Assembly (NCBI GenBank): GCA_018000295.1
Contig: JAGNKE010000003.1
Coordinates: 95,512 to 159,511 of the forward strand
Direction: 5' to 3'
Source: Alphaproteobacteria bacterium
Lineage (GTDB): Bacteria; Pseudomonadota; Alphaproteobacteria; Micavibrionales; Micavibrionaceae
Length of the DNA: 64,000 bases
Made by a program: the position numbers and the translations under genes. Below the pieces are notes generated by a model. The model was given only the letters and a program-made list of their open reading frames with translations. It made no database searches and was not told where the DNA came from. Shown one piece after another: positions 20,051-28,848 of this stretch; position 1 is the first letter of the stretch; each line of letters begins with the position of its first letter.

Positions 20051-20204
20051 GCCGTTTGTTTTTCGTGTGTTGGGAAGCCTGTTTTTCAGGCGGGAGGTTG
20101 GGTTAATCGTCGTTTTATCTCTTTGTCATGTGCAGGGCTTGTTTGTTCCTTTGTGTTGCCCCGTATGAATTTTTTTCCGTAATGGAGTAAGCAAGCATAA
20201 CTTT

Positions 20205-20233
20205 AAACCGCCGTTGTCCGGCGGTTTTTTTTT
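20205..20233 (+). terminator. strong rho-independent terminator
   Basis: AAACCGCC (20205-20212) and GGCGGTTT (20220-20227) form a perfect 8-bp stem with a 7-nt loop, followed by six more T residues. It ends whatever is transcribed from 19868 or from the 155-nt gap before it, and precedes the promoter of the next gene. Confidence 0.85.
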
Positions 20234-20260
20234 GCACTGGCCTTTTGTAAAGGCTAGTAT
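20232..20260 (+). promoter_or_regulatory. candidate promoter with operator-like palindrome in the spacer
   Basis: TTGCAC (20232-20237) and TAGTAT (20255-20260) are 17 nt apart. The spacer contains the perfect inverted repeat GCCTTT-TGT-AAAGGC (20240-20254). The predicted transcript would start about 35 nt before the ATG at 20304. The hexamers match the sigma70 consensus only partly. Confidence 0.42.
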
Positions 20261-20303
20261 AGGGTGTTTTGGTTCGAACGACTTATTTTTGCAGGGTTCT
20301 ATA

Positions 20304-20966
20304 ATGAAACGTACATACCTTGGCCTGTTTGCCCTTCTTGTCCTTACTGCCGCTCCTGTCTGCGGCGCTTTTGCTGCGGAGGAGAAGGGGGCCGGGGTAG
20401 AGAGGGCTGCGCAGCAGAAATCCGAGACTAATACTGGTTCCTCCGATGAAAAAATTACAGATCCGGTTGGGCAAGCAAAAAACGAAGCCCTGCATCAGAA
20501 GTATGCATCGGTTATGGCGACACTGGATACCCGAGAGGTCCAGCATTTTGCTGTTGTGATTGTGAATTACAATCTCATAAGTACGGTTAAGGCTGTCGGG
20601 GAGGATGTTCAAGGTGCCGTTAATGGTTGCGCTGAGAATAATTCTGAGATTGCCGAGACGGTTAAGCAAAGGTTTGTCAAATGGAAAGAAGTTGTTGCAG
20701 CCCCGATGGCCGAGGCGGAGGCCAACGTCAACAATATGGTTCTCGCTCAGGATTACCTTTCGCAGACTGAGTTTTCGAATCTTTTCGGGCTGATCGAAGA
20801 CGTGCGGAGGTATAATTCCAGCCGTTTTGAAAAGACCCCGGTTACGACTCCAGAAGCCTGCGAATTCATGCTGAGTAAGATGGACGAGACTCAGGAACAT
20901 ATGGTCGGAATGCTGAAGGCCACTCTCGTGAGCTATCCCTCGGCGCGGGAAAAGACGCAGGAATAA
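20304..20966 (+). CDS. periplasmic hypothetical protein (220 aa)
   Basis: The family is not recognised. The ATG at 20304 (AGGG about 9 nt upstream) begins a clear signal peptide, MKRTYLGLFALLVLTAAPVC, cleaved near FAAEE. The mature part starts with a Glu/Lys/Ser-rich stretch and continues as an all-helical domain. Two Cys (NGCAENN and EACEFM) may form a disulfide in the periplasm. No lipobox, enzyme motif or membrane span is seen. It has its own promoter region after a strong terminator and is followed after 30 nt by a glycosyltransferase on the same strand, so the two may form an operon. Confidence 0.75.
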   Translation: MKRTYLGLFALLVLTAAPVCGAFAAEEKGAGVERAAQQKSETNTGSSDEKITDPVGQAKNEALHQKYASVMATLDTREVQHFAVVIVNYNLISTVKAVGEDVQGAVNGCAENNSEIAETVKQRFVKWKEVVAAPMAEAEANVNNMVLAQDYLSQTEFSNLFGLIEDVRRYNSSRFEKTPVTTPEACEFMLSKMDETQEHMVGMLKATLVSYPSAREKTQE

Positions 20967-20996
20967 TTTGAGTTTTTTTTGATATCTTAAGCTCTT

Positions 20997-22079
20997 ATGA
21001 GAGTTCTTCAGGTTATGGCTGGTGCTTTGCAAGGCGGTGCTGAGGTCGCCTTTGTCGATACCTGCCTTGCCTTATCCAAAGCGGGCATCGCTCTTGAAGT
21101 TGTGATCCGTCCGCATGAAGTCCGCAGGGCCAGTCTTGAGCGGGCTGGAATTCGGGTTCATACACTGCCTTTCGGGGGAACTCTGGATTTCTGGACTTCT
21201 CACAGGTTGAGGGCCATTATCCGATCCTTTCATCCGATTATCGTGCAGACGTGGATGTCTCGTGCGACGGAAAAGACGCCTCCGTGGTCTGCTTCATCAA
21301 ATGTTTCGCGATATGCAATTATGGGGCGTTTGGGTGGTTACTACAATCTGAAGTATTACAAACACGCCGATTTCTTTTTGGCGAACACACCGGATATCCG
21401 GCAGTATCTGATTGAAAAGGGCGTTAGTCCAGAGCGGGTCCGGAATATCAATAATTTTGCCGATTTTGATGATTCTCCTAGAACGGTGAATCGTTCTGAA
21501 TTTCAAACGCCCCCAAATGCCCCGCTTCTTCTGGCTCTGGGGCGGCTTCATCCCAGTAAGGCCTTCGATACGCTGATTAAGGCTGTTGCCTTGGTGCCTG
21601 AGGCCTACCTGTGGATCGCAGGGGAGGGGCCGGAGCGTGCGGCACTTGAGGCTCTTATTGCTTCTCTTGGTCTGCAGGGGCGTGTAAAGCTTCTTGGATG
21701 GCGGGATGACCGGGGTGCGCTTTTCCGGGCGGCTGATCTCTGTGTTTTTCCCTCCCGATATGAGGCGTTTGGTAATGTTTTTGCACAAGCTTGGGCGCAG
21801 AAAATACCCCTCATCACTACGGATTCTACCGGACCCAAGCAATTCGTTCGGCATGAGGAGGACGCGCTTTTGACTCCGATTGATGACGTGGAGGCATTGA
21901 AAACCGCCATTCAGAGGCTTATTTCCGACCGGGATCTGGCTAAAAGGATTGCAGAGAGAGGTTACCGAAGATTTACAGAGGAGTTTTCCAAGGATAAAGC
22001 TATTGCGGCCTATCTTGAGTATTACAAATTTATTGAGGATTCCCTAATTTCTGGTTCCTTATTGCATAAGAGGGCTTAG
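20997..22079 (+). CDS. glycosyltransferase family 4 protein
   Basis: This is a GT-B fold glycosyltransferase of 360 residues. The N-terminal half starts MRVLQVMAGALQGGAEVAFV, with the Gly-rich loop of GT4 enzymes. The C-terminal half has ALGRLHPSKAFDTLIKAVAL, LWIAGEGPERAALEALI, VKLLGWRDD, and the nucleotide-sugar motif region PSRYEAFGNVFAQAWAQKIP. In the last, the second Glu of the usual E-x7-E is Gln. It probably transfers a hexose from a nucleotide sugar during surface polysaccharide or LPS assembly. Donor and acceptor are unknown. No good Shine-Dalgarno was seen, which fits reading through from the upstream gene. Confidence 0.87.
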   Translation: MRVLQVMAGALQGGAEVAFVDTCLALSKAGIALEVVIRPHEVRRASLERAGIRVHTLPFGGTLDFWTSHRLRAIIRSFHPIIVQTWMSRATEKTPPWSASSNVSRYAIMGRLGGYYNLKYYKHADFFLANTPDIRQYLIEKGVSPERVRNINNFADFDDSPRTVNRSEFQTPPNAPLLLALGRLHPSKAFDTLIKAVALVPEAYLWIAGEGPERAALEALIASLGLQGRVKLLGWRDDRGALFRAADLCVFPSRYEAFGNVFAQAWAQKIPLITTDSTGPKQFVRHEEDALLTPIDDVEALKTAIQRLISDRDLAKRIAERGYRRFTEEFSKDKAIAAYLEYYKFIEDSLISGSLLHKRA

Positions 22080-22128
22080 GACGCAAAAAACACGTATTTT
22101 TCATTTTTTTTTGATACGATGCTACATT

Positions 22129-22491
22129 ATGGCTGACACTCCTCCAAATTATAGTATTTTCTCTGATGAGATATCTGACTATGTCTTTGATTTACAAGAA
22201 TCTTTGGCTTATGTTCGCGCTTCATTGGGGCTTAGCAACGATTTTCCGGTCTATACCCGTGAAATGGGGCAGGAGGTTCTGGATACAATCGACCGTGAAA
22301 TAAGAAGTTCACCGGATGATCTCAGCCCTGAAGAGCGGCAGGAGTACCTTTTTGAGCGTTTTTCGGAGAATATACCCTATGAGAAGAGGGTCCAGCTTTA
22401 TCAAAACCCCAGGGCGCGGGCGGCTTTTATGAGCCTCTTTGAGCACGCAGACCTGCTGGTTGCCCAGGTTAATGCCCTGCATTTCGGGTAA
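22129..22491 (+). CDS. stand-alone homologue of the N-terminal domain of the 1822-aa protein
   Basis: This 120-residue protein has no known family, signal peptide or membrane span. By eye it aligns along its length with residues about 26-115 of the giant protein encoded 200 nt downstream. Shared positions include LGL, YT, a following Gly and Glu, PE-R, P-E, a conserved NP, AFM--F and a following Asp and Val (RASLGLSNDFPVYTREMGQE here, RRLLGLPEISEYTPQIGAET there; NPRARAAFMSLF versus NPQTKSAFMATF). The domain has therefore been duplicated as a separate protein. The start at 22129 was preferred to 22111. Confidence 0.72.
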   Translation: MADTPPNYSIFSDEISDYVFDLQESLAYVRASLGLSNDFPVYTREMGQEVLDTIDREIRSSPDDLSPEERQEYLFERFSENIPYEKRVQLYQNPRARAAFMSLFEHADLLVAQVNALHFG

Positions 22492-22688
22492 TAGGTTTTT
22501 AGGGGGGTGCCTTTGTAGTGGTTAAGGAAATAAAAATTTGTAAATTTGTTTCCGATATGCCAGAATGGGCCTAAGTTTTTAAAGTATGTTACGATTCAGC
22601 AGAAGACTAAATAAAAAGGGCTGAGCGTATTGAGCGGTGATAATTAAGTGAAGATAAAAAAGCTTCACGTCACTTTTAGGGGTGAACA

Positions 22689-25600
22689 ATGGGAAATTCT
22701 CCTACAGGACTGACCACAGAGCAGCAGATTTTTGCCAATTATGAGGCCCATGGCGGCGCGTTCGCCGGGATACGGCGGCTTCTCGGTCTTCCAGAAATCA
22801 GCGAGTATACGCCGCAAATCGGTGCCGAGACCAAAAGGGCTCATGAGGCGCTTTTGAAGTCCGTTCCATTGATTTTGCAACCTGAGTACCGGACCGCAGA
22901 GCTTTACCGCCGCATTTCTCCACGCCTTCCTGCCGAGCTTAAAAGTCAGCTCGATTCCAACCCACAGACCAAAAGCGCCTTCATGGCAACTTTTTTGCAG
23001 CTTGATGCTCATGTGGATTATCTGGACCGTTTTTATCAGGCTAGCCAGGGCGCTGCTCCTGCCCCTGCCGCAGTATCTACTGCTGCGTCCGGTGTGCCGA
23101 ATTACACGCCAGGCCAGAGGCAAGCTATCCGTTCGGCCATGGATATTGTTTCAAAGGATTCTGTTCCAGCGGAACTGAACAATAGCACCGCTCATGCCAA
23201 TCTTGGCAATTTAACCAATACGGCCCGTGCGATTGGTACTGCCTTGCGGATGAATGTCAATCAGATCGGTAATGCCCAGCTCGGTCAGGCTCTCGAAACC
23301 AAGCTGAAAGAGCTTACCACAGCTTTTGTCGGCAGCCAGAGAGATCCTTCTGCCGTCACTCAGGCCCAGATCAACGCGCATTTCAAAAACACCTATGGAT
23401 TCGAGTTGTCCAACGCTTCAAAGGTTGTCCAGGGCATGAAGACCGTTGCCGTTTCGGGAGCCTTCAGTGCTGCTCCGGCACCAGCCGCGCCGGCGGCTCC
23501 TGCTCCTGCGCCGCAGGAGGTGACCCCCGATGCGCGGACGATGCAGGCGATGCAGACGATTCGGACGCAGGTGTTTCCGGCGCTGGATATGCGTTCGAGC
23601 GGTTCTACTGTGGCCAATTTCCGGCAGGATTTTGCTGCGATGTCGCAAAAACTAGCTCGTATGTTTAGCATTCAGGGTGATCCGAGTTCGCAACAGGTCC
23701 GTGACCAAATCAAGGCGAAGCTTGACCAGCACGCTGCTAACCCAGATATCGGGAAATTGCGAACTGCCGCCGCAGGTGGGAGCAGTGTCTTTAAGTTTGC
23801 TTTTGAAATGGCTCAGGGTTCTGATGCTTACAATGCCTTGCCGGAGGCAATTAAAAATAATCCTTCGATGCTCTTTACTCTTTTAGACAACCGCAACCAG
23901 ATTTTTAGCGATATCAATCAGGTTTATGCGAGCAACATTCTGAATGCGCCTCAGATTGTGCCCGCACAAGGCGCGCCTTCTCCTGCATCTGGTACTAGTG
24001 GGAGTACGCCTGCACCAGCTGCAGGTTCCGTTCCTACTGCTGGCGTTGTAACACCTCAGACTGGCGGGCGGACTTTAACCGCTGATCAGATTACTGCGGC
24101 GAAAGCTGTTCATGAGAGTCTTTATGGCGCTGTAACCGGCACCTACGGCAACGCCGAGGCTTTGGCGTCTATTGCTAGGGTCCAGCAGGAAGCTCTTGGT
24201 TTGGCCGAGGGTTTCCAGTTACAGGCTACTCCTGAAAGTCTTCCGCAATTTGGCGCTGCACTAAAGGCTAAGATCAATCAGTTCAGGGCTACTTTCGCCG
24301 CTGCCGGTTCGGGTGATCCTGCTGCGGCTTATTTAAATAACCTCAGGTTTTTGACTAAGCGTCAAGATATTACGGCCGAGCGTGTTGACGCCTTGGCGGC
24401 GGGTATGGAGCGTTTGGGCAGTGCCGGTGTTTTTGCCCAATCTCAAAGCAATGATCCTTTTGCGGGCATGACCGAAGAACAAAAGGCAGAGAGGATTGCT
24501 AAGGCAAGCTCCGAGGTTGAGTCAGTAATGATTCTTATCGGTCAATCTATCGGGCAAATGGGCGGAGGTTTTGGCGGCACTGTGGCGGGATTGGTCGGCT
24601 TGAAACTTCCGACACAAGCTGATGGGGTTTTTGACGAGCAGTCCCAGGATGCATTGCATATGATGCTAATGGGTCTTAAGAAGCTTGGCGGAGACAAGAA
24701 TGCTGACGGCACTTATACGGCGGCTATCGGGCGGCAGTTGATGACCGATATTCTCAGCAAGCCTGAGTATGAGATGGTGCGTAAACAGTTTGGCATCGCC
24801 GGAACCTATAAACCCGACCAACTCCGGAATATGCAGACGTTTATGAGCAAGGTCGGTCAGGATGAAGGTGTCTTGGCTGAGGATGAAGCCAAGGTCAAAA
24901 TGCTGCGCGACTGGTTTGATAACCTCAATGTGCTTGAGCGTGCCAACAAGCTCAACAACGAAAAAGCCAAAAACGTCACCTTTATGGGGACTGTCATGGA
25001 CAAGATCGGGCAGTTCCTGCCCGAGAGCATGAAAGGCTGGCTCAAGAATTTCTTCGAGAACGACAAAATCGGTCAGATGCTTGCCGGATTCCTCAATATG
25101 TTCGGCTTCCCGGTCCAGAGGCTCTGGGGCGGTCAGGCGCCGGGCAGCCAGCAGGTTCGCCAGACCGTGCGCGATGGCTACTATAACGAGCTTCAGGCGG
25201 TAAATTTCGACCATGCCAAGCTCAAAGAGAGAATTCTCACCAAGATGGATGAGTCTGTGGCTTTCAAGGCCGTTGAGCGTCTGCTGTTCCATGGGGCTGA
25301 GCGTGGTCACGTTCGCGCAGCGGTTACCCGGGCTCTTGATGCGGCCAGGGACGGCAGTCAGGGTGATCCGAACAGGGCTGCCGAAATTTTTGCCGATGAA
25401 ATGGTTAAAGAGGGTGAACGATACAAGGCGCTTTCTCCTGCCGAGCGTGCCAATTATCTGCAGCAGGTCCGCGATGCCTATCAGCAGGAAGTCAGAAGTA
25501 TGCCGGGCGTTCCCGCTGCCGGGGCAGCGCCTGCACCACAGCCGGGTGCTGCCGCTCCTGCGCCGCAGCCCGGTGCGACCCCTGCGCCTCAACCCGGAGT

Positions 25601-28157
25601 TACCCCTGCACCTCAGCCTCAGGCCGGCGTAACGCCCGCGCCTCAGCCCGGCGCTCCTCAAATCAATCCGGCTCAGGCGGCAGCGGCTAGGGCTGCGCCT
25701 GCTTCCAACGGTGTTCCGAATTATACCGATGCTCAGCTCCGCACCGTTTCTCAGGCGATGACCTTGGCCGGAATGACCGTTCCGGCGACCGGCCTGACCC
25801 GCGAGGGTGCCAAGACGGCGATCGAACAAATCCACGCCCAGACATCTTCTGTTCTCACCAAGCTGGGCATTAACGCGGCGTCCAACCGTTATGCCGGTTC
25901 GTATGACGATATCGGTGCAAAGGTTACCCAGCGTCTGGCTGAAGAGCGCAGCAAGTTCTTTAAGACCGGCGATGAAACCGAAGCCGCGTTTCGTCAGCAT
26001 CTCAAGACGACATTCGGGATCGATAATGCCGAGCAGGCCAGCAATCTGGCGAAGGCTTTTGTTGATATCCAGAAATCGGGTGCCATGAATCTCGGCGCTC
26101 CGCAGGTGACCCCAGCGCAAGCCGTTGCCGCTTCCGCTGCGCCTTCCGCTGACGGCTCGGTTGTTCAGACCGGCGACAAGAGATTTGAAATCATCCTCAC
26201 TCCTGATACAGCTCAATATACGCCCGGTCCGACGCGTTATTCCTACGGTCGTGTCGTCGAGCTGCAGAATATCCTCAGCCAGAATTCCAGGGCTCTTGAA
26301 TTGTCCACAAAGCCGGAAGCCTATATGCGGGCTGCCGGAAACCGCGGTACGGATACAATGACCCGGGCGACCTGTATGGCACTTGAGGAGCTGGCTGTGC
26401 GTGCACAACTGGCCAAGGGCGTGGAACTCTCCGCCGTGTCTCACCGTTATGACGAAGCAACTATTACGGCTGTTACTCAATATATGAGCGGAAAGGGGAT
26501 GAACCAGCAGGACATCGAAAAGTTCGTCCGCACGGTCCGTGATCTTGAGGCCGATATGAAGTCTACTAATCCCCGCGACAGAAGCGCCGGTCCTGTCCAG
26601 CAGCACAGCGTCTGGGATCAGAGCTATATCCGTAATCAGGTCAGCGTCCGCGCCTTGGCACCTGCTCCTGTTGTTGCTCCGACTGCTGCGCCTTCGGCTC
26701 CTGTTGACCGTTATCCGGGTATCAGAATGTCGCCGGAGAACGAACTGCCGCCGGGTATGACCGTTGAGCAACTCTTTGAGCGTTATAAGCAACATAACAG
26801 CAACCCAGACTGCCCCAATCAGGGGCCGCTGATTCTCCAGCATGAGGGCCGTGCCTACGCGGGTGTTGTGCTTAAGGACAGCAACACTTTCAAGGTTATT
26901 GAACTGGATGGGTATCTTGAGCCTCCCGGCGAAGGCAGCCGCAGGCAAACGCTTAATGACAGCGACTTTGCCGTCCTCAGGGATAACTACAAGTGGCATA
27001 ATCCGACCAAGGCCGGGATCGTTGCCTATATTGACAATCAGCTGTGTCTGGAGCCGAAGGCTCCTGCTGCTGCTGCCCAGCCGCAACCTGCTCCTGCCGC
27101 CGCCGCTCCTGCTCCTGCCTCTCCTGCTCCTGCCTCTCCTGTTCCGCCTGTGCGTGATCAGTTCAGAAGCAGCACCGCTGGAACGACTCCTGTCCCAAGG
27201 AATTACTGGGAATTGCCTCGTGTGAGAAACGATGTACTGGAGGGACTTGATAAGGGGTGTCTCAACGCCCGTGAATTGAAGTTTCTTTACGACCGGGCTG
27301 TTGCAACCCGCGAGATTCGTGAGGGTGGACCGCTGTTGACCCGCCTTAACCCTGAAGATAGAGAGCGTCTAGGCGGCGATATGATTATTTCCGTACGTAA
27401 TACCCGTACGAAGGAGCTTGAGCACCGTCTGGTGAATTTTGAGGATCATAAGATCAAAATTGGCGGTTTGACCGAAAATTACAGTCGTGGTGCGACGATC
27501 CGTAGGCTTGATGATTTTCTGGGCACTAAGTATGACGATATGGCAATAACGGTCAGTACAAGCGCTAAGGGTGATAATATTTCTGAGAGCTATAAGAGAG
27601 AGCATTCCCATGTGGTTGACGATGCTCTGCGTCAGTTGTTTATGCCTGGTTCTAGTGGCCGCGTTGATAACCAGCGTTACTATTATTTGCAGCGTGAGTA
27701 TGAAAGCGGAGAGAATGGCGGGCGTGGAGAGCAAGGGTATATGACCCGCCAGATGTACAGAGGGCGTGACGATACACAGGAGCGTATTTCCAACAGTACT
27801 CTATATCGCGGGGGCTATGTTTCCGGGAATGTTGGTGGAGAGCATGATCATGGCAGTTGCGAGGAATTTAATGACCGTAGCGGGCGCCGCCTCCGCAGGG
27901 ATTATGAATATGAACACTATCGGGGACCAGGTTCGCCTTTGGTGAAGCTTGTGGGGCGTGTTTTTACCGGTAATATCGGCGATGGGAACCGTCAGTTGTT
28001 GGATGCGGCAATGAACGGAGATCAACAAATTCTTGAGAATATGAGGGATTGCCGCACACGTTCGACCGTTGATCCTGTTCATTACTATGAGCGCGGGGGC
28101 TATCAGCCCGGTTCGAATATGGACCGTACCCCGGGTGTTGTTGATCTTCCCCGCTAA
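22689..28157 (+). CDS. giant multi-repeat hypothetical protein (1822 aa)
   Basis: The function is unknown. There is no signal peptide, and at most weak hydrophobic stretches occur around residues 620-640 and 800-830. Residues about 26-115 match the small upstream protein. Then come related helical repeats of about 120-140 residues joined by Ala/Pro-rich linkers: repeat A about 135-258 (starting GVPNYTPGQ), C about 278-418, D about 463-590, and B about 1008-1140 (starting GVPNYTDAQ). A and B are clearly homologous; C and D more weakly. Residues about 600-945 are a helical middle region. A tandem PAPQPG linker lies near 945-990. The last 400 residues are charged, Tyr/Arg/Gly-rich and Cys-poor. 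A GGGGTGA-like Shine-Dalgarno (just before 22689) supports the start. The layout resembles a secreted effector or scaffold, but that is inference. Confidence 0.85.
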   Translation: MGNSPTGLTTEQQIFANYEAHGGAFAGIRRLLGLPEISEYTPQIGAETKRAHEALLKSVPLILQPEYRTAELYRRISPRLPAELKSQLDSNPQTKSAFMATFLQLDAHVDYLDRFYQASQGAAPAPAAVSTAASGVPNYTPGQRQAIRSAMDIVSKDSVPAELNNSTAHANLGNLTNTARAIGTALRMNVNQIGNAQLGQALETKLKELTTAFVGSQRDPSAVTQAQINAHFKNTYGFELSNASKVVQGMKTVAVSGAFSAAPAPAAPAAPAPAPQEVTPDARTMQAMQTIRTQVFPALDMRSSGSTVANFRQDFAAMSQKLARMFSIQGDPSSQQVRDQIKAKLDQHAANPDIGKLRTAAAGGSSVFKFAFEMAQGSDAYNALPEAIKNNPSMLFTLLDNRNQIFSDINQVYASNILNAPQIVPAQGAPSPASGTSGSTPAPAAGSVPTAGVVTPQTGGRTLTADQITAAKAVHESLYGAVTGTYGNAEALASIARVQQEALGLAEGFQLQATPESLPQFGAALKAKINQFRATFAAAGSGDPAAAYLNNLRFLTKRQDITAERVDALAAGMERLGSAGVFAQSQSNDPFAGMTEEQKAERIAKASSEVESVMILIGQSIGQMGGGFGGTVAGLVGLKLPTQADGVFDEQSQDALHMMLMGLKKLGGDKNADGTYTAAIGRQLMTDILSKPEYEMVRKQFGIAGTYKPDQLRNMQTFMSKVGQDEGVLAEDEAKVKMLRDWFDNLNVLERANKLNNEKAKNVTFMGTVMDKIGQFLPESMKGWLKNFFENDKIGQMLAGFLNMFGFPVQRLWGGQAPGSQQVRQTVRDGYYNELQAVNFDHAKLKERILTKMDESVAFKAVERLLFHGAERGHVRAAVTRALDAARDGSQGDPNRAAEIFADEMVKEGERYKALSPAERANYLQQVRDAYQQEVRSMPGVPAAGAAPAPQPGAAAPAPQPGATPAPQPGVTPAPQPQAGVTPAPQPGAPQINPAQAAAARAAPASNGVPNYTDAQLRTVSQAMTLAGMTVPATGLTREGAKTAIEQIHAQTSSVLTKLGINAASNRYAGSYDDIGAKVTQRLAEERSKFFKTGDETEAAFRQHLKTTFGIDNAEQASNLAKAFVDIQKSGAMNLGAPQVTPAQAVAASAAPSADGSVVQTGDKRFEIILTPDTAQYTPGPTRYSYGRVVELQNILSQNSRALELSTKPEAYMRAAGNRGTDTMTRATCMALEELAVRAQLAKGVELSAVSHRYDEATITAVTQYMSGKGMNQQDIEKFVRTVRDLEADMKSTNPRDRSAGPVQQHSVWDQSYIRNQVSVRALAPAPVVAPTAAPSAPVDRYPGIRMSPENELPPGMTVEQLFERYKQHNSNPDCPNQGPLILQHEGRAYAGVVLKDSNTFKVIELDGYLEPPGEGSRRQTLNDSDFAVLRDNYKWHNPTKAGIVAYIDNQLCLEPKAPAAAAQPQPAPAAAAPAPASPAPASPVPPVRDQFRSSTAGTTPVPRNYWELPRVRNDVLEGLDKGCLNARELKFLYDRAVATREIREGGPLLTRLNPEDRERLGGDMIISVRNTRTKELEHRLVNFEDHKIKIGGLTENYSRGATIRRLDDFLGTKYDDMAITVSTSAKGDNISESYKREHSHVVDDALRQLFMPGSSGRVDNQRYYYLQREYESGENGGRGEQGYMTRQMYRGRDDTQERISNSTLYRGGYVSGNVGGEHDHGSCEEFNDRSGRRLRRDYEYEHYRGPGSPLVKLVGRVFTGNIGDGNRQLLDAAMNGDQQILENMRDCRTRSTVDPVHYYERGGYQPGSNMDRTPGVVDLPR
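25526..25662 (+). repeat. tandem Pro/Ala/Gln linker repeats inside the giant gene
   Basis: About seven degenerate copies of a unit encoding PAPQPG[A/V] with small insertions sit between the helical middle region and the second VPNYT repeat. It is a likely flexible spacer and a site where copy number could vary. Simpler Ala/Pro linkers also occur near 23470-23520 and 27060-27150. Confidence 0.75.
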
Positions 28158-28177
28158 GAGATGGAATTTATCCGATC

Positions 28178-28201
28178 AGACCCCCCTCGCGGGGGTCTTT
28201 T
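28178..28201 (+). terminator. rho-independent terminator of the giant gene
   Basis: AGACCCCC (28178-28185) pairs with GGGGGTCT (28191-28198) around a 5-nt loop, followed by TTTT. It lies 21 nt after the stop codon and abuts the stop of the convergent tag gene. Confidence 0.88.
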
Positions 28202-28797
28202 CATTTGGCGCGGGTGTGACAGCCCTCGAGATGGTCGTTGACGATGCCCATGGATTGCATGAAGGCGTAGCAGGTGGTGGGGCCGACGAATTTCCAGCCG
28301 CGTTTCTTGAGGGCTTTGGAAAGGGCTATCGAGGCCTCTGATGTCGGCATGGATGTCAGGGTTTTGTAATCCATTTTCTTCGGGCGGGATTTCGGGTCGG
28401 GTTCGAAGGACCAGAAGAACTCCGCTAATGATCCTGTTTCCTTTTTCAATTCGATGGCGCGGGCGGCGTTGTTGATGGCGGCCTCGATTTTACCTCTGTG
28501 CCTGACGATTCCGGCATCCTGCAATAATCGTTCGACGTCCTTTTCGGTGTAATGCGATATTCTTTCATGATCGAAATCGTGAAAGGCCTTTCTGAAGTTT
28601 TCGCGCTTTCTGAGGATCGTCAGCCAGCTGAGGCCGGACTGGAAGCCTTCGAGGCAGATTTTCTCGAACATCTTGCGGTCGTCGCGCACGGGTTTTCCCC
28701 ATTCCTCGTCGTGGTAGCGCATATATTCGGCATCCTCGCCGCACCACCAGCAGCGCATTTTTCCATCGGTTCCGCAGATCAGGCCTTTGTCCGGCAT
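28201..28797 (-). CDS. tag: DNA-3-methyladenine glycosylase I
   Basis: Tag removes 3-methyladenine from alkylated DNA as the first step of base excision repair. The 198-residue product has the zinc-binding Cys/His set, with RCWWCGED near the N-terminus and DHLEGCHTR at the C-terminus. The recognition region YHDEEWGKPVRDD is present, followed by FEKICLEGFQSGLSWLTIL and RHRGKIEAAINNA. Length is normal. The first 12 residues (MPDKGLICGTDG) precede the usual start; an internal start at the Met before RCWWCG is possible. It is divergent from the DUF3137 gene with only 51 nt between them. Confidence 0.95.
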   Translation of the reverse strand: MPDKGLICGTDGKMRCWWCGEDAEYMRYHDEEWGKPVRDDRKMFEKICLEGFQSGLSWLTILRKRENFRKAFHDFDHERISHYTEKDVERLLQDAGIVRHRGKIEAAINNAARAIELKKETGSLAEFFWSFEPDPKSRPKKMDYKTLTSMPTSEASIALSKALKKRGWKFVGPTTCYAFMQSMGIVNDHLEGCHTRAK

Positions 28798-28848
28798 CGA
28801 ATTTCCCGTAAAATATTATCGGCCCGATCAGATTACACAGGTGCGTCG

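Noticed and set aside
24590..24720. Possible peptidoglycan-binding domain in the giant protein (ADGVFDEQSQDALHMML)
   Set aside because: The pattern is reminiscent of PG_binding_1, but only one short segment fits and the rest of the domain is not evident.
25526..25662. Tandem repeats as a CRISPR array
   Set aside because: The units are in-frame coding repeats of a Pro/Ala linker without unique spacers.
24666..27086. 806-codon open frame on the minus strand inside the giant gene
   Set aside because: It is a shadow of the strongly biased codon use of the plus-strand gene: the residues are Arg/His/Leu-rich nonsense without domains, and the plus frame has clear repeats.
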